NCBI RefSeq assembly: GCF_007827595.1
Contig: NZ_VISR01000027.1
Location: 62,001-126,000 of the forward strand
DNA length: 64,000 nt
Source of the DNA: Streptomyces sp. BK340
GTDB lineage: Bacteria > Actinomycetota > Actinomycetes > Streptomycetales > Streptomycetaceae
Direction: 5' to 3'
The notes under the pieces are model-generated. The model had not been told where the DNA came from, made no database searches, and was given only the letters and a program-made list of their open reading frames with translations. This document shows, piece after piece, positions 7,991-15,211 of the stretch (positions are counted from its first letter, which is position 1; every line of letters begins with the position of its first letter). The position numbers and the translations under genes were made by a program.

Positions 7991-9828
7991 GCGCTCTGGC
8001 ACGGTGTGGTTGACTCACGCAGGGCTTCTTCCAGCCCTTCAGAGAAGATGATCTGTGCGTGCCGCGACCGGGCGCTGTCCAGCCGGGCAGTGCTGGGATC
8101 GTCCGGGTCGGTCAGATCCACGAAGGCGGCCAGCGCCGCGGACACGAGATCACGCTTGCCGATCAGGCCGCACGCGATGCACTTGTGTTCCCGGTCCCGC
8201 AGGGACTTGGTGACGCGTTCACCACAGAGACAGTGCTGGGACAGGGCTGTTGACCAGGTGGAGGCCCGCACGAGCCTTCCACCGGCGGCCTTGCATTCGA
8301 TCTCCAGGGCACAGATCAGCATGCCGGGCGTGGTCTGAGAGAGGCGCTTGCCCCATAGCCGGTACCAGGTGCGGATGTCGCAGTCCTCCACCGTGAGGTG
8401 GGGGCCGTGGACGGCGATGATGTCGCGGGCTACGGCTCGGGCGCGGTGACGCCGGTACTCGGCAGCGGTGGCTGCGGCTTCGGTCTGGCGGGCGCGCAGC
8501 TCCTGGTAGCCGTTGGACAGCCGGTCGCGGCGGAATGCCTGCTTCGGCACCCCGTTAGACCGGGCGTCGCGGGCACCACCCGGCACTGTCACCGTCTTGG
8601 GCTTGAGGCCCTTGGCGGCCCGGCGCTCGGCGCGTTTGACCTGCCGCTTGGAAAGGCCGTACTGGGCGGCGTTGGTGGCCCGGCGGGAGCGCTCCAGGGC
8701 CCGCGCACGCCCCCGCCGCTTATTCGCCTCCTTCTCCAGCCGCACCCGTTCCTCCTCGGTCAACACGACTTCGGAGGACTTCGGACACCCGTCGGCGGGG
8801 TCCAGGGAGGCAGGGAAGGACACAATCGACAGGTTGGATACGTTGCCATCCACGCCGCCGATCCGGTCCAGCTCGGCGGCCGTTCGGCGCATCTCCCGCA
8901 CGGTCGGGGAGACGTATCCGGGGCCCAGGATCATCAGGTGCGCCTCGTACGACCAGCCGCCCGGCGCGGATGCCTTCCGGCGGCGTACAAGGTCCACCTT
9001 GTGCCAGCATCCCGGATCGCTGAGGAAGTACTCCACGCGTGCGTACTGCTTCGGCCCCTGGGGGACGCGGACGGGGAGTACCAGGTCACCCCGACTGGAG
9101 TTGGAGCCTCCGGCAAAGACGACGGCGAGCGGACCCGTGTGGTCCCACCAGGTGGCCTTACGCGTGACCGGCTTGGCCGAGACGGTTAACTTGCCCGTGG
9201 GCACCCGGCCGGTCGGTGCGGTCGGCTTGGGCATCCGGTGCGGCTGCATCAACTCGTACCGGCCGCCGGAGGCGTAGGCCAAGGCGTGGCCCTGGAGGGT
9301 ACCGACGAGACGGAAGGTCTCCCACTTGTTCGCGGTGGTGTGGGAGCGGGCGCGCCCGGGGATGCGGGTGAAGTCGTGCCATCGGCCCACTTTCGGGCGC
9401 CCGAGCCGACGCCCCGAGTTGTCTGCGAACAGGTGGCGGGAGACACCGTTCCACACCTCGTCAGCCATGTGCATGACCAGGGCCTTGGTGGCGTGGTGCT
9501 TGAGGTGGCCTGCGTCCTCCAAGTGCCGGTAGGCGCAGCGCTCCAGTGCCTCCCGGGACAGGCCGAGGCGCTGTCTTACGGCCTTGGCGCCGTCGTGGTC
9601 TCGTTCGTGTTTGGCGGCCCAGTAGGCATCGACCTTGGCGCGGGCGTCGCGTTGGACGGCCCGCTTGATCGACCACATCGACCCAAACAGTTTCTCCAGC
9701 CGGTCCAGGTCGGCGGGGTCAGTGACGGCCAGCGGCAGCACCATCACCGACACGGTCCCGTCGTCGGGCTTGGTCCACTTCGGGGCCTTGTTCTTCCCCC
9801 GAAACCGCCGCGTCTGGTCAGCCTGCAT
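7822..9828 (-). CDS. tnpB: TnpB-family RNA-guided nuclease (transposon-encoded)
   Basis: A 668-residue protein, much longer than the usual 400-residue TnpB. RuvC-I is GGVDGNVSNLSIVSFP with Asp about 327, RuvC-II is LTVEDCDIRTWYRLWGK with Glu about 481, and RuvC-III is GKRDLVSAALAAFVD with Asp about 560, so the full catalytic triad is present. Between the last two lies a zinc-finger variant, HCLCGE and HKCIACG (C-x-C ... C-x-x-C). ATG at 9826-9828 follows GGAGGGGG; a TTG eight codons upstream is less likely. Codon 214 is TTA (complement 9187-9189), so translation may need the bldA tRNA. A basic linker (ANKRRGRARALERSRR) separates RuvC-I and RuvC-II. No TnpA is encoded nearby. Confidence 0.85.
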   Translation of the reverse strand: MQADQTRRFRGKNKAPKWTKPDDGTVSVMVLPLAVTDPADLDRLEKLFGSMWSIKRAVQRDARAKVDAYWAAKHERDHDGAKAVRQRLGLSREALERCAYRHLEDAGHLKHHATKALVMHMADEVWNGVSRHLFADNSGRRLGRPKVGRWHDFTRIPGRARSHTTANKWETFRLVGTLQGHALAYASGGRYELMQPHRMPKPTAPTGRVPTGKLTVSAKPVTRKATWWDHTGPLAVVFAGGSNSSRGDLVLPVRVPQGPKQYARVEYFLSDPGCWHKVDLVRRRKASAPGGWSYEAHLMILGPGYVSPTVREMRRTAAELDRIGGVDGNVSNLSIVSFPASLDPADGCPKSSEVVLTEEERVRLEKEANKRRGRARALERSRRATNAAQYGLSKRQVKRAERRAAKGLKPKTVTVPGGARDARSNGVPKQAFRRDRLSNGYQELRARQTEAAATAAEYRRHRARAVARDIIAVHGPHLTVEDCDIRTWYRLWGKRLSQTTPGMLICALEIECKAAGGRLVRASTWSTALSQHCLCGERVTKSLRDREHKCIACGLIGKRDLVSAALAAFVDLTDPDDPSTARLDSARSRHAQIIFSEGLEEALRESTTPCQSAPRGAGRVAVPRQRGTSAHRTVGKRLRATPDETRPVRDHTGKPGYRPACGPQLTFW

Positions 9829-10164
9829 GACTGACACCCCCTCCAGACGCAACAGCCAGACTGCGCGGCGCCGATTCCCGCTCGGGGCGCCGTCACCCGA
9901 TCAACGACACCACGATGAAAGGGTCACGCATTCGAGCCCCGCATCGCCGTACGGACACCCAACGCGACCTCGGCAGCACGACATCCTCTGCGGGGAAAGG
10001 TCGAGCCAAGAGGACTCACCTGCTCGGACATATGCCCCGCGTCGGCCCAGGTTCTGCGCCGCCGGCCTGAACGCCCGTACCCTCAAGCACTGGACCGGCC
10101 TGACCTTCTGCCTCAGGGGCAGCAAGCCTGGAACTCGCCGGGCGGCAGCGTGATCAAATAGGGG
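9829..10164. other. left end of the TnpB element, no gene
   Basis: These 336 bases upstream of tnpB contain the left-end hairpin (10108-10122) and the TATTTGAT junction (reverse complement of 10153-10160). No coding sequence was recognised. The last 12 bases, AAATAGGGG and following, serve as the leader of the GNAT gene. Confidence 0.6.
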
Positions 10165-10722
10165 ATGACGTCGTTCTGGACCGGCAAACGGGTACGCCTG
10201 CGCGGTATCGAGCCCGACGACTGGGCGGCGTTCATGCGCTTCACCGCGGACGAGGAGCGGTTGGGAGACCTGCTGCAGCCGCCTCGTTCTGCCGAGGGCT
10301 ACCGCGTCTGGGCGAGGGAGCAAGCCGGTGCCCAGCCCGGCGGTGACTGCTTCCGGTTGGCAGTCGAGGCCGTCGGCACGGGAGAAATAGTCGGCACTGT
10401 CGGCTCGCATCTCGCTGATCCTCGTGCCGGCTGGTTCGAGTACGGCGTCACCATCGGTGCTGACCACTGGCGCAAGGGCTACGCGGTAGAAGCCGTCGTG
10501 CTGTTGCTGCGCTTCATGTTCGCCGAGCGGCGCTATCACAGGTGCCAGGCGCGGATCTTCGCCCACAACGAGGCATCGCTGTCACTCCACCGTCGGCTCG
10601 GATTCACCGAAGAGGGCCGCCTCCGCGATCACGTGTTCTTCGCCGGCCGACACCATGATCTCGTCATGATGGGCATGCTCGCTGACGAGTTCGCCCAACT
10701 GCACTCGGTGAGCAGACTGTGA
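10165..10722 (+). CDS. RimJ/RimL-type GNAT acetyltransferase
   Basis: A 185-residue protein beginning TSFWTGKRVRLRGIEPDDW, the usual entry strand and helix of RimJ-like N-acetyltransferases. The acetyl-CoA-binding motif A follows (EYGVTIGADHWRKGYAVEA, about residues 93-111) and then NEASLSLHRRLGFTEEGRLR near residue 135, the family motif B. Such enzymes acetylate protein N-termini or small molecules; the substrate is unknown. The ATG is only three bases beyond AGGGG if that is the ribosome site, which is tight. The TnpB element ends 12 bases before the start, so the original promoter is probably gone and expression may depend on the element. Confidence 0.85.
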   Translation: MTSFWTGKRVRLRGIEPDDWAAFMRFTADEERLGDLLQPPRSAEGYRVWAREQAGAQPGGDCFRLAVEAVGTGEIVGTVGSHLADPRAGWFEYGVTIGADHWRKGYAVEAVVLLLRFMFAERRYHRCQARIFAHNEASLSLHRRLGFTEEGRLRDHVFFAGRHHDLVMMGMLADEFAQLHSVSRL

Positions 10723-10790
10723 ACTGGTCTGAAGGCGGCCTTCGTCTGAGGTGGGCACGAAACCACGCCGAACCGGACGGACGAGAAGCC

Positions 10791-11099
10791 TCAGTTGGGC
10801 GTGGCTGCCCCGCCCTGCGCCCGCGCGGAGTCGTCCGCCACGTCCTCCTGGCTGCGGCTGGCATCCAGGTTGGCCTTCATCCGGTCGACCCGGTTCACGA
10901 TCTGCACGGAGGCCCGGTCCCGCTCCCTGCGCAGCACCACGAAGCTGATCGGCGCCGAGAGCACCAGCGCGAGCAGCATGACCCACAGGAAGTTGGAGTC
11001 GCCGAAGCCGCGCGGGAAGATCCCGGAGTAGACGGCTCCCCAGACGACCACGAAGCAGCCGGCGAAGATGCCGAGGCGCATCAGCGTGTAGCGGAGCAT
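10791..11099 (-). CDS. DUF4229-like small membrane protein
   Basis: A 102-residue protein with two hydrophobic segments near the N-terminus (TLMRLGIFAGCFVVVWGAVY and LWVMLLALVLSAPISFVVL), then a charged cytoplasmic tail with RRERDRASVQIVNRV. This is the layout of the actinobacterial DUF4229 family, whose role is unknown. ATG at 11097-11099 follows GGAAGAG at a suitable distance; an ATG eight codons upstream is possible. Such genes commonly lie downstream of the menaquinone genes in Streptomyces, and here it is the last gene of that minus-strand block. Confidence 0.75.
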   Translation of the reverse strand: MLRYTLMRLGIFAGCFVVVWGAVYSGIFPRGFGDSNFLWVMLLALVLSAPISFVVLRRERDRASVQIVNRVDRMKANLDASRSQEDVADDSARAQGGAATPN

Positions 11100-11129
11100 C
11101 TCAATCCACTCTTCCGATTCCAAACAGGG

Positions 11130-11153
11130 GCACCGTCCAGTGAAGCACGGTGC
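11130..11153 (-). terminator. hairpin downstream of GNAT gene
   Basis: GCACCGT (11130-11136) pairs with ACGGTGC (11147-11153) over a ten-base loop. It lies 21 bases after the GNAT stop and could separate it from the DUF4229-like gene. Confidence 0.45.
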
Positions 11154-11174
11154 GGACCCGATCTTGCAGCGGGG

Positions 11175-11699
11175 TCAGGGCAGCGGCAGCAGCATGAAGA
11201 CGTCGTCCCGGTCGTCGCCGGGCGCGACCCGGATCGCGCCGGGTATCCGGCCGACCTCCTTGTAGCCGCAGGAGCCGTAGAACCGCTCCAGGCCGAGGCC
11301 GCCCCGGCAGGTGAGCCGGATGGCCTCGATGCCGTCGAGGCCGCGGGCGGCGTCGGCCGCGGCGTCCAGGAGGTCGCGGCCGTAGCCCTTGCCCTGGTGC
11401 CGGGGGTGGACCATCACCGTGTACAGCCACACCCAGTGCCGCATCAGCCGGTGCGTGTTGCAGGTGAGGAACGCGGTCGCCACGACCGCGCCCGTCCCGT
11501 CCCGGCCCACCAGCAGCCGGGTGCGGCCCTCGGCCATCGCGACGAGGTGCCTGACCAGCTCGGGGCGTATCTCGTCCGTGGTCACCGGCGGCACGAAGCC
11601 GACCGAGCCGCCCGCGTTGGACACGTCCGCCCACAGCGAGAGCACCTCGTCCCTGAGTGCGGGCGAGACGGCCGGGTCCAGCTCGAACGACAGCGTCAC
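11175..11699 (-). CDS. GNAT-family acetyltransferase
   Basis: A 174-residue GNAT protein with motif A VHPRHQGKGYGRDLLDAAAD (about residues 96-115), the pyrophosphate-binding loop for acetyl-CoA, and the terminal FYGSCGYKEVGR segment. The N-terminal half (LSLWADVSNAGGSVGFVPPV) matches a Streptomyces subgroup of unknown substrate. It starts four bases after the mqnE stop on the same strand and is probably translated from the same message, although no role in menaquinone synthesis is known. Confidence 0.85.
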   Translation of the reverse strand: MTLSFELDPAVSPALRDEVLSLWADVSNAGGSVGFVPPVTTDEIRPELVRHLVAMAEGRTRLLVGRDGTGAVVATAFLTCNTHRLMRHWVWLYTVMVHPRHQGKGYGRDLLDAAADAARGLDGIEAIRLTCRGGLGLERFYGSCGYKEVGRIPGAIRVAPGDDRDDVFMLLPLP

Positions 11700-11703
11700 C
11701 GGC

Positions 11704-12867
11704 TCAGACCCGCATGGGCTGCGGCGACTCCCGGCGCAGCGGGTCCGGGCCGTCGTACTCGCGGATGATCTCGTACCGCGTGTTGCGCTCCACCGGGCGG
11801 AAGCCGGCGTCGCGGATCAGGTCCAGCAGGTCGTCGCGGGTCAGCTTGTTCGGGGTGCCGTAGTTGTCCGCGTCGTGCGTGATCTTGTACTCGACCACCG
11901 AGCCGTCCATGTCGTCGGCGCCGTGCTGGAGGGCGAGCTGGGCCGTCTGCACGCCGTGCATGACCCAGAAGACCTTGACGTGCGGCACGTTGTCGAAGAG
12001 CAGCCGGGAGACCGCGAAGGTCTTCAGCGCCTCGGCGCCGGTCGCCATCTGGGTCCGGGCCTGCAGCCGGTTGCGTACCTTGCCGTCCTTCATGTCCACG
12101 AAGTCGTGCTGGTAGCGCAGCGGGATGAAGACCTGGAAGCCGTTCGTCTCGTCCTGCAGCTCACGCAGGCGCAGGACGTGGTCGACCCGGTGGCGGGGCT
12201 CCTCGATGTGCCCGTACAGCATGGTGCACGGGGTCTTCAGACCCTTCTCGTGCGCCAGCCGGTGGATGCGGGACCAGTCCTCCCAGTGGGTCCTGTGGTC
12301 CACGATGTGCTGGCGGACCTCCCAGTCGAAGATCTCCGCGCCGCCGCCGGTCAGGGACTCCAGACCGGCGTCGATCAGCTCGTCGAGGATCTCGGAGGCG
12401 GACAGCCCGGAGATGGTCTCGAAGTGGTGGATCTCCGTCGCCGTGAACGCCTTCAGCGAGACGTCCGGCAGGGCGGCCTTCAGCTCCCGCAGCGAGCGCG
12501 GGTAGTAGCGCCACGGCAGGTTGGGGTGCAGGCCGTTGACGATGTGCAGTTCGGTGAGGTTCTCCGACTCCATCGCCTTGGCGAGCCGGACGGCCTCCTC
12601 GATGCGCATCGTGTACGCGTCCTTCTCGCCCGGCTTGCGCTGGAAGGAGCAGTAGGCGCAGGAGGCCGTGCACACGTTGGTCATGTTGAGGTGCCGGTTG
12701 ACGTTGAAGTGGACGACGTCGCCGTTCTTCCTCGTCCGCACCTCGTGCGCGAGACCGCCGAGCCAGGCCAGGTCGTCCGACTCGTACAGCGCGATGCCGT
12801 CCTCGCGGGTCAGCCGCTCACCGGAGCGGACCTTCTCCTCCAGCTCGCGCTTGAGCCCGACGTCCAT
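11704..12867 (-). CDS. mqnE: aminofutalosine synthase (radical SAM)
   Basis: MqnE joins the enolpyruvyl product of MqnA (3-[(1-carboxyvinyl)oxy]benzoate) to the adenosyl radical of S-adenosylmethionine, giving aminofutalosine, early in the futalosine route to menaquinone. The [4Fe-4S] motif is CTASCAYCSF (CxxxCxxC, about residues 64-73). The conserved HIVNGLHPNLPW, TATEIHHFE and GGGAEIFDW stretches follow. The length of 387 residues is standard. ATG at 12865-12867 has AGGAAAGG upstream. The frame stays open a further 70 codons through a tandem repeat, which is not part of the gene. The UbiD-, UbiA- and UbiX-like genes lie upstream on the same strand, beyond an Lrp-type regulator. Confidence 0.96.
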   Translation of the reverse strand: MDVGLKRELEEKVRSGERLTREDGIALYESDDLAWLGGLAHEVRTRKNGDVVHFNVNRHLNMTNVCTASCAYCSFQRKPGEKDAYTMRIEEAVRLAKAMESENLTELHIVNGLHPNLPWRYYPRSLRELKAALPDVSLKAFTATEIHHFETISGLSASEILDELIDAGLESLTGGGAEIFDWEVRQHIVDHRTHWEDWSRIHRLAHEKGLKTPCTMLYGHIEEPRHRVDHVLRLRELQDETNGFQVFIPLRYQHDFVDMKDGKVRNRLQARTQMATGAEALKTFAVSRLLFDNVPHVKVFWVMHGVQTAQLALQHGADDMDGSVVEYKITHDADNYGTPNKLTRDDLLDLIRDAGFRPVERNTRYEIIREYDGPDPLRRESPQPMRV

Positions 12868-12908
12868 GCCAACACCTTTCCTCGACAGCCCGACCAACCG
12901 TACTCCCC

Positions 12909-13041
12909 GCCCTTCGGGCGGACGGCACCCCCCACACGGCGCTGAACGCTCCCCCACCCTTCGGGCGGGCGGTACCCCCACACGGCGCTGAACGCTCCCC
13001 CACCCTTCGGGCGGGCGGTACCCCCACACGGCGCTGAACGC
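12909..13041. repeat. 46-bp tandem repeat, about 2.8 copies
   Basis: CACACGGCGCTGAACG recurs at 12933, 12979 and 13025, a 46-base spacing, with CCTTCGGGCGG and a GGTACCCCC block in each unit. The first copy differs by a few bases and a one-base insertion. It fills the whole gap between the Lrp-type regulator and mqnE, so it lies in the mqnE leader. Confidence 0.85.
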
Positions 13042-13043
13042 GC

Positions 13044-13499
13044 CTATACCTCTTCGGGAAGTTCCCCGACCCGGTTCTCCCACTTGGTGGAGAGCACGAT
13101 CGTGGTGCGGGTGCGGGAGACGCCCTTGGTCCCGCTCAGCCGCCGGATGATCCGCTCCAGCCCGTCCACGTCGGCCGCCCGCACCTTGAGCATGTAGGAG
13201 TCGTCGCCGGCGATGAACCAGCAGTCCTCGATCTCGGGGAGTTCCTTCAGCCGTTGGGCCACGTCTTCGTGGTCGGCGGCGTCGGACAGCGAGATGCCGA
13301 TCAGGGCGGTCACGCCGAGGCCGAGGGAGGCCGCGTTCACGGTGGCGCGGTAACCGGTGATGACACCGGCCGCCTCCAGCCGGTTGATGCGGTCGGTGAC
13401 GCTGGGTCCCGACAGGCCGACGAGGCGTCCCAGCTCCGCGTAGGAGGCCCGGCCGTTCTCCCTCAGGGCCTGGATGAGCTGCCTGTCCACCGCGTCCAT
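13044..13499 (-). CDS. Lrp/AsnC-family transcriptional regulator
   Basis: A 151-residue protein with the AsnC-type helix-turn-helix (DRQLIQALRENGRASYAEL, then GLSGPSVTDRINRLEAAGVI) and a C-terminal RAM effector domain (LGVTALIGISL to FIAGDDSYMLKV). ATG at 13497-13499 follows GGGGAAGG. It sits inside the menaquinone gene block, between the ubiX-like gene and mqnE on the same strand. It may tune the cluster in response to an amino acid or other small molecule, but no target site was identified. Confidence 0.9.
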   Translation of the reverse strand: MDAVDRQLIQALRENGRASYAELGRLVGLSGPSVTDRINRLEAAGVITGYRATVNAASLGLGVTALIGISLSDAADHEDVAQRLKELPEIEDCWFIAGDDSYMLKVRAADVDGLERIIRRLSGTKGVSRTRTTIVLSTKWENRVGELPEEV

Positions 13500-13569
13500 G
13501 CGATCGAAGCCTTCCCCTGGAAAAGTTCTGACGTTCCTGAAGTGATGAGAGGTACTGCGACTTGCTCGG

Positions 13570-14244
13570 CTAACGGGCCGCTGAACCGCCGCCCAGTTCG
13601 CCCTTCCAGCGCCGGTACAGACCGTGCCCGACGCCCGCCGCGTCCAGCACCCGCCCGGCGACGAAGTCCACCAGATCCTGGATGTGGGTCGCGCCCGCGT
13701 AGAAGGCGGGCGAGGCCGGCACCACACTCGCCCCCGCGTCGTCGAGTGCGACCAGGTGCCGCAGGGTCTGACCGTTCAAGGGGGTCTCCCGTACGGCCAC
13801 GACCAGCGGCCGGCGCTCCTTCAGTGTGACGCTCGCCGTGCGCTGCAGCAGATCCTTGGACAGCCCGAGGGCGACACCGGCGACACAGGCGGTCGAGGCG
13901 GGCACGATGAGCATCCCCTTCGCCGGGTACGACCCCGAGGACGGCCCAGCCGCGAGATCCCCCGCGCTCCAGTACCGCACCGCGCTGACGTCCACGTCGA
14001 AGGTCCCGGGCTTGCCGTCGGCGCCCCGGGCCAGCCATTCCCGCAGGTCCTCCTGCCAGTGCGCGTCCCGGAACGAGATCCCCGTCTCGTCCAGCAGCGT
14101 CAGCCGCGAGGCCCGGCTGACCACCAGGTCCACGGCCTCCCCGGCGTCCAGCAGCGCCCGCAGCACGGCAGCGGCATACGGCGTCCCGGAAGCTCCGGAC
14201 ACCCCCACGATCCAAGGCGCGCGCTGCGTATTTCCTGCGTTCAC
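13570..14244 (-). CDS. mqnM: UbiX-like flavin prenyltransferase of the futalosine pathway
   Basis: UbiX enzymes attach a dimethylallyl group to FMN, making the prenylated flavin that UbiD decarboxylases need. The flavin-binding start WIVGVSGASGTPYAAAVLRA (about residues 10-29), the central YPAKGMLIVPAST and GVALGLSKDLLQR, and PLVVAVRETPLN are all family motifs. The GTG at 14242-14244 precedes NAGNTQRAPW; no strong ribosome site is visible (AAGG touches the start), so the exact start is uncertain. It is close to the UbiA- and UbiD-like genes, which supports a shared role in dihydroxynaphthoate prenylation and decarboxylation. Confidence 0.88.
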   Translation of the reverse strand: MNAGNTQRAPWIVGVSGASGTPYAAAVLRALLDAGEAVDLVVSRASRLTLLDETGISFRDAHWQEDLREWLARGADGKPGTFDVDVSAVRYWSAGDLAAGPSSGSYPAKGMLIVPASTACVAGVALGLSKDLLQRTASVTLKERRPLVVAVRETPLNGQTLRHLVALDDAGASVVPASPAFYAGATHIQDLVDFVAGRVLDAAGVGHGLYRRWKGELGGGSAAR

Positions 14245-14308
14245 ACCTTGAGCGTACCGGCGGACGAAATGGTGCTCAGGCCGGGCCACCCGCGGCACCG
14301 CACCGTAC

Positions 14309-15211
14309 TCAGACAGTCAGCCCTCGAACCAGAAGATCCAGCAGCGCGCACACGAACAGGGCAATGCCGATGAAACCGTTGACGCTGAAGAACGCCCTGT
14401 TCAGACGGGACAGGTCATGCGGGCGGACGATGCGGTGCTCGTATCCGAAGGCGGCCGCGACGATCACCAGGCCCAGCCAGAAGAAGGCGCCGGCGTGGGT
14501 GCTCAGGGCGTACCAGACGAACAGGGCCGTGGTGACGGCGTGGCACGCGCGTGCGCCCCGGATCGCCGCCGGGATGCCGAAGCGGGCCGGGACCGACATG
14601 ACGCCGATCTCGCGGTCGGTCTCGACGTCCTGGCAGGCGTAGATCAGGTCGAAGCCGCCGATCCAGATGCCGACGGCGAGGCCCAGGATCACCGCGTCCC
14701 AGGACCACTCGCCGGTGATCGCGAGCCAGCCGCCGACCGGGCCCATCGCCTGGGCGAGGCCCAGGATGGCCTGCGGGAAGTTCGTGAACCGCTTCCCGTA
14801 CGGGTAGACCACCATCGGGATCACCGCGATGGGGGCCAGGGCCAGGCAGAGCGGGTTCAGCAGGGCGGCCGCGCCGAGGAAGACCGCCAGGGCGATCAGG
14901 GCGCCGGTCCAGGCGTGCTTCACCGACATCGCGCCGGTCACCAGCTCGCGGTGTGCCGTCCGCGGGTTCCGGGCGTCGATCTCGCGGTCGATGATCCGGT
15001 TGACCGCCATGGCGAAGGTGCGCAGGCCGACCATGCAGACCGTGACGAGGAGGAGCCGTGCCCAGTGGATGTTCCGGTCCCACTGGAACATCGCGGTGAG
15101 GGCGGCGATGTAGGCGAAGGGGAGCGCGAAGACCGAGTGCTCGATCATCACCAGGCGCAGGAACGCCTTGGTGCGTCCCGGCTGCGGGAGTGCCGCGGAG
15201 GCGCTGCTCAC
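14309..15211 (-). CDS. mqnP: UbiA-family 1,4-dihydroxy-6-naphthoate prenyltransferase
   Basis: A 300-residue integral membrane prenyltransferase with about eight hydrophobic segments. The first Asp-rich motif is NRIIDREIDARN (about residues 80-91) and the second is DVETDREIGVMS (about 200-211); these bind the magnesium-polyprenyl diphosphate. It transfers the isoprenoid tail to the naphthoate nucleus in the futalosine pathway. GTG at 15209-15211 overlaps the UbiD stop (GTGA) and follows GGAAGGAG by eight bases, so the two genes are translationally coupled. The open frame upstream of this start is antisense-like sequence from within ubiD. Confidence 0.93.
   Translation of the reverse strand: MSSASAALPQPGRTKAFLRLVMIEHSVFALPFAYIAALTAMFQWDRNIHWARLLLVTVCMVGLRTFAMAVNRIIDREIDARNPRTAHRELVTGAMSVKHAWTGALIALAVFLGAAALLNPLCLALAPIAVIPMVVYPYGKRFTNFPQAILGLAQAMGPVGGWLAITGEWSWDAVILGLAVGIWIGGFDLIYACQDVETDREIGVMSVPARFGIPAAIRGARACHAVTTALFVWYALSTHAGAFFWLGLVIVAAAFGYEHRIVRPHDLSRLNRAFFSVNGFIGIALFVCALLDLLVRGLTV

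Larger units (their letters stand above)
7811..10152 (-). mobile_element. IS200/IS605-type element carrying only tnpB
   Basis: Read on the minus strand, the left flank is TATTTGAT followed by element DNA from 10152. A subterminal hairpin CTGCC-CCTGA-GGCAG lies 30 bases inside (10108-10122). The right end carries a hairpin TCACC-TTCT-GGTGA (7822-7835) overlapping the tnpB stop, then ends near GCGGATCAA at 7811. Subterminal hairpins with no inverted ends or target duplication, and insertion 3' of a TTGAT-like tetra/pentamer, are hallmarks of this family. There is no tnpA gene, so movement would need a partner in trans. Exact ends are inferred. Confidence 0.72.

Noticed and set aside
12909..13041. 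Possible CRISPR array
   Set aside because: The 46-base units are contiguous tandem copies without unique spacers, and no cas genes are present.
12868..13083. N-terminal extension of mqnE through the tandem repeat
   Set aside because: The extension is made only of repeat translation, and the internal ATG has a good ribosome site and family length.
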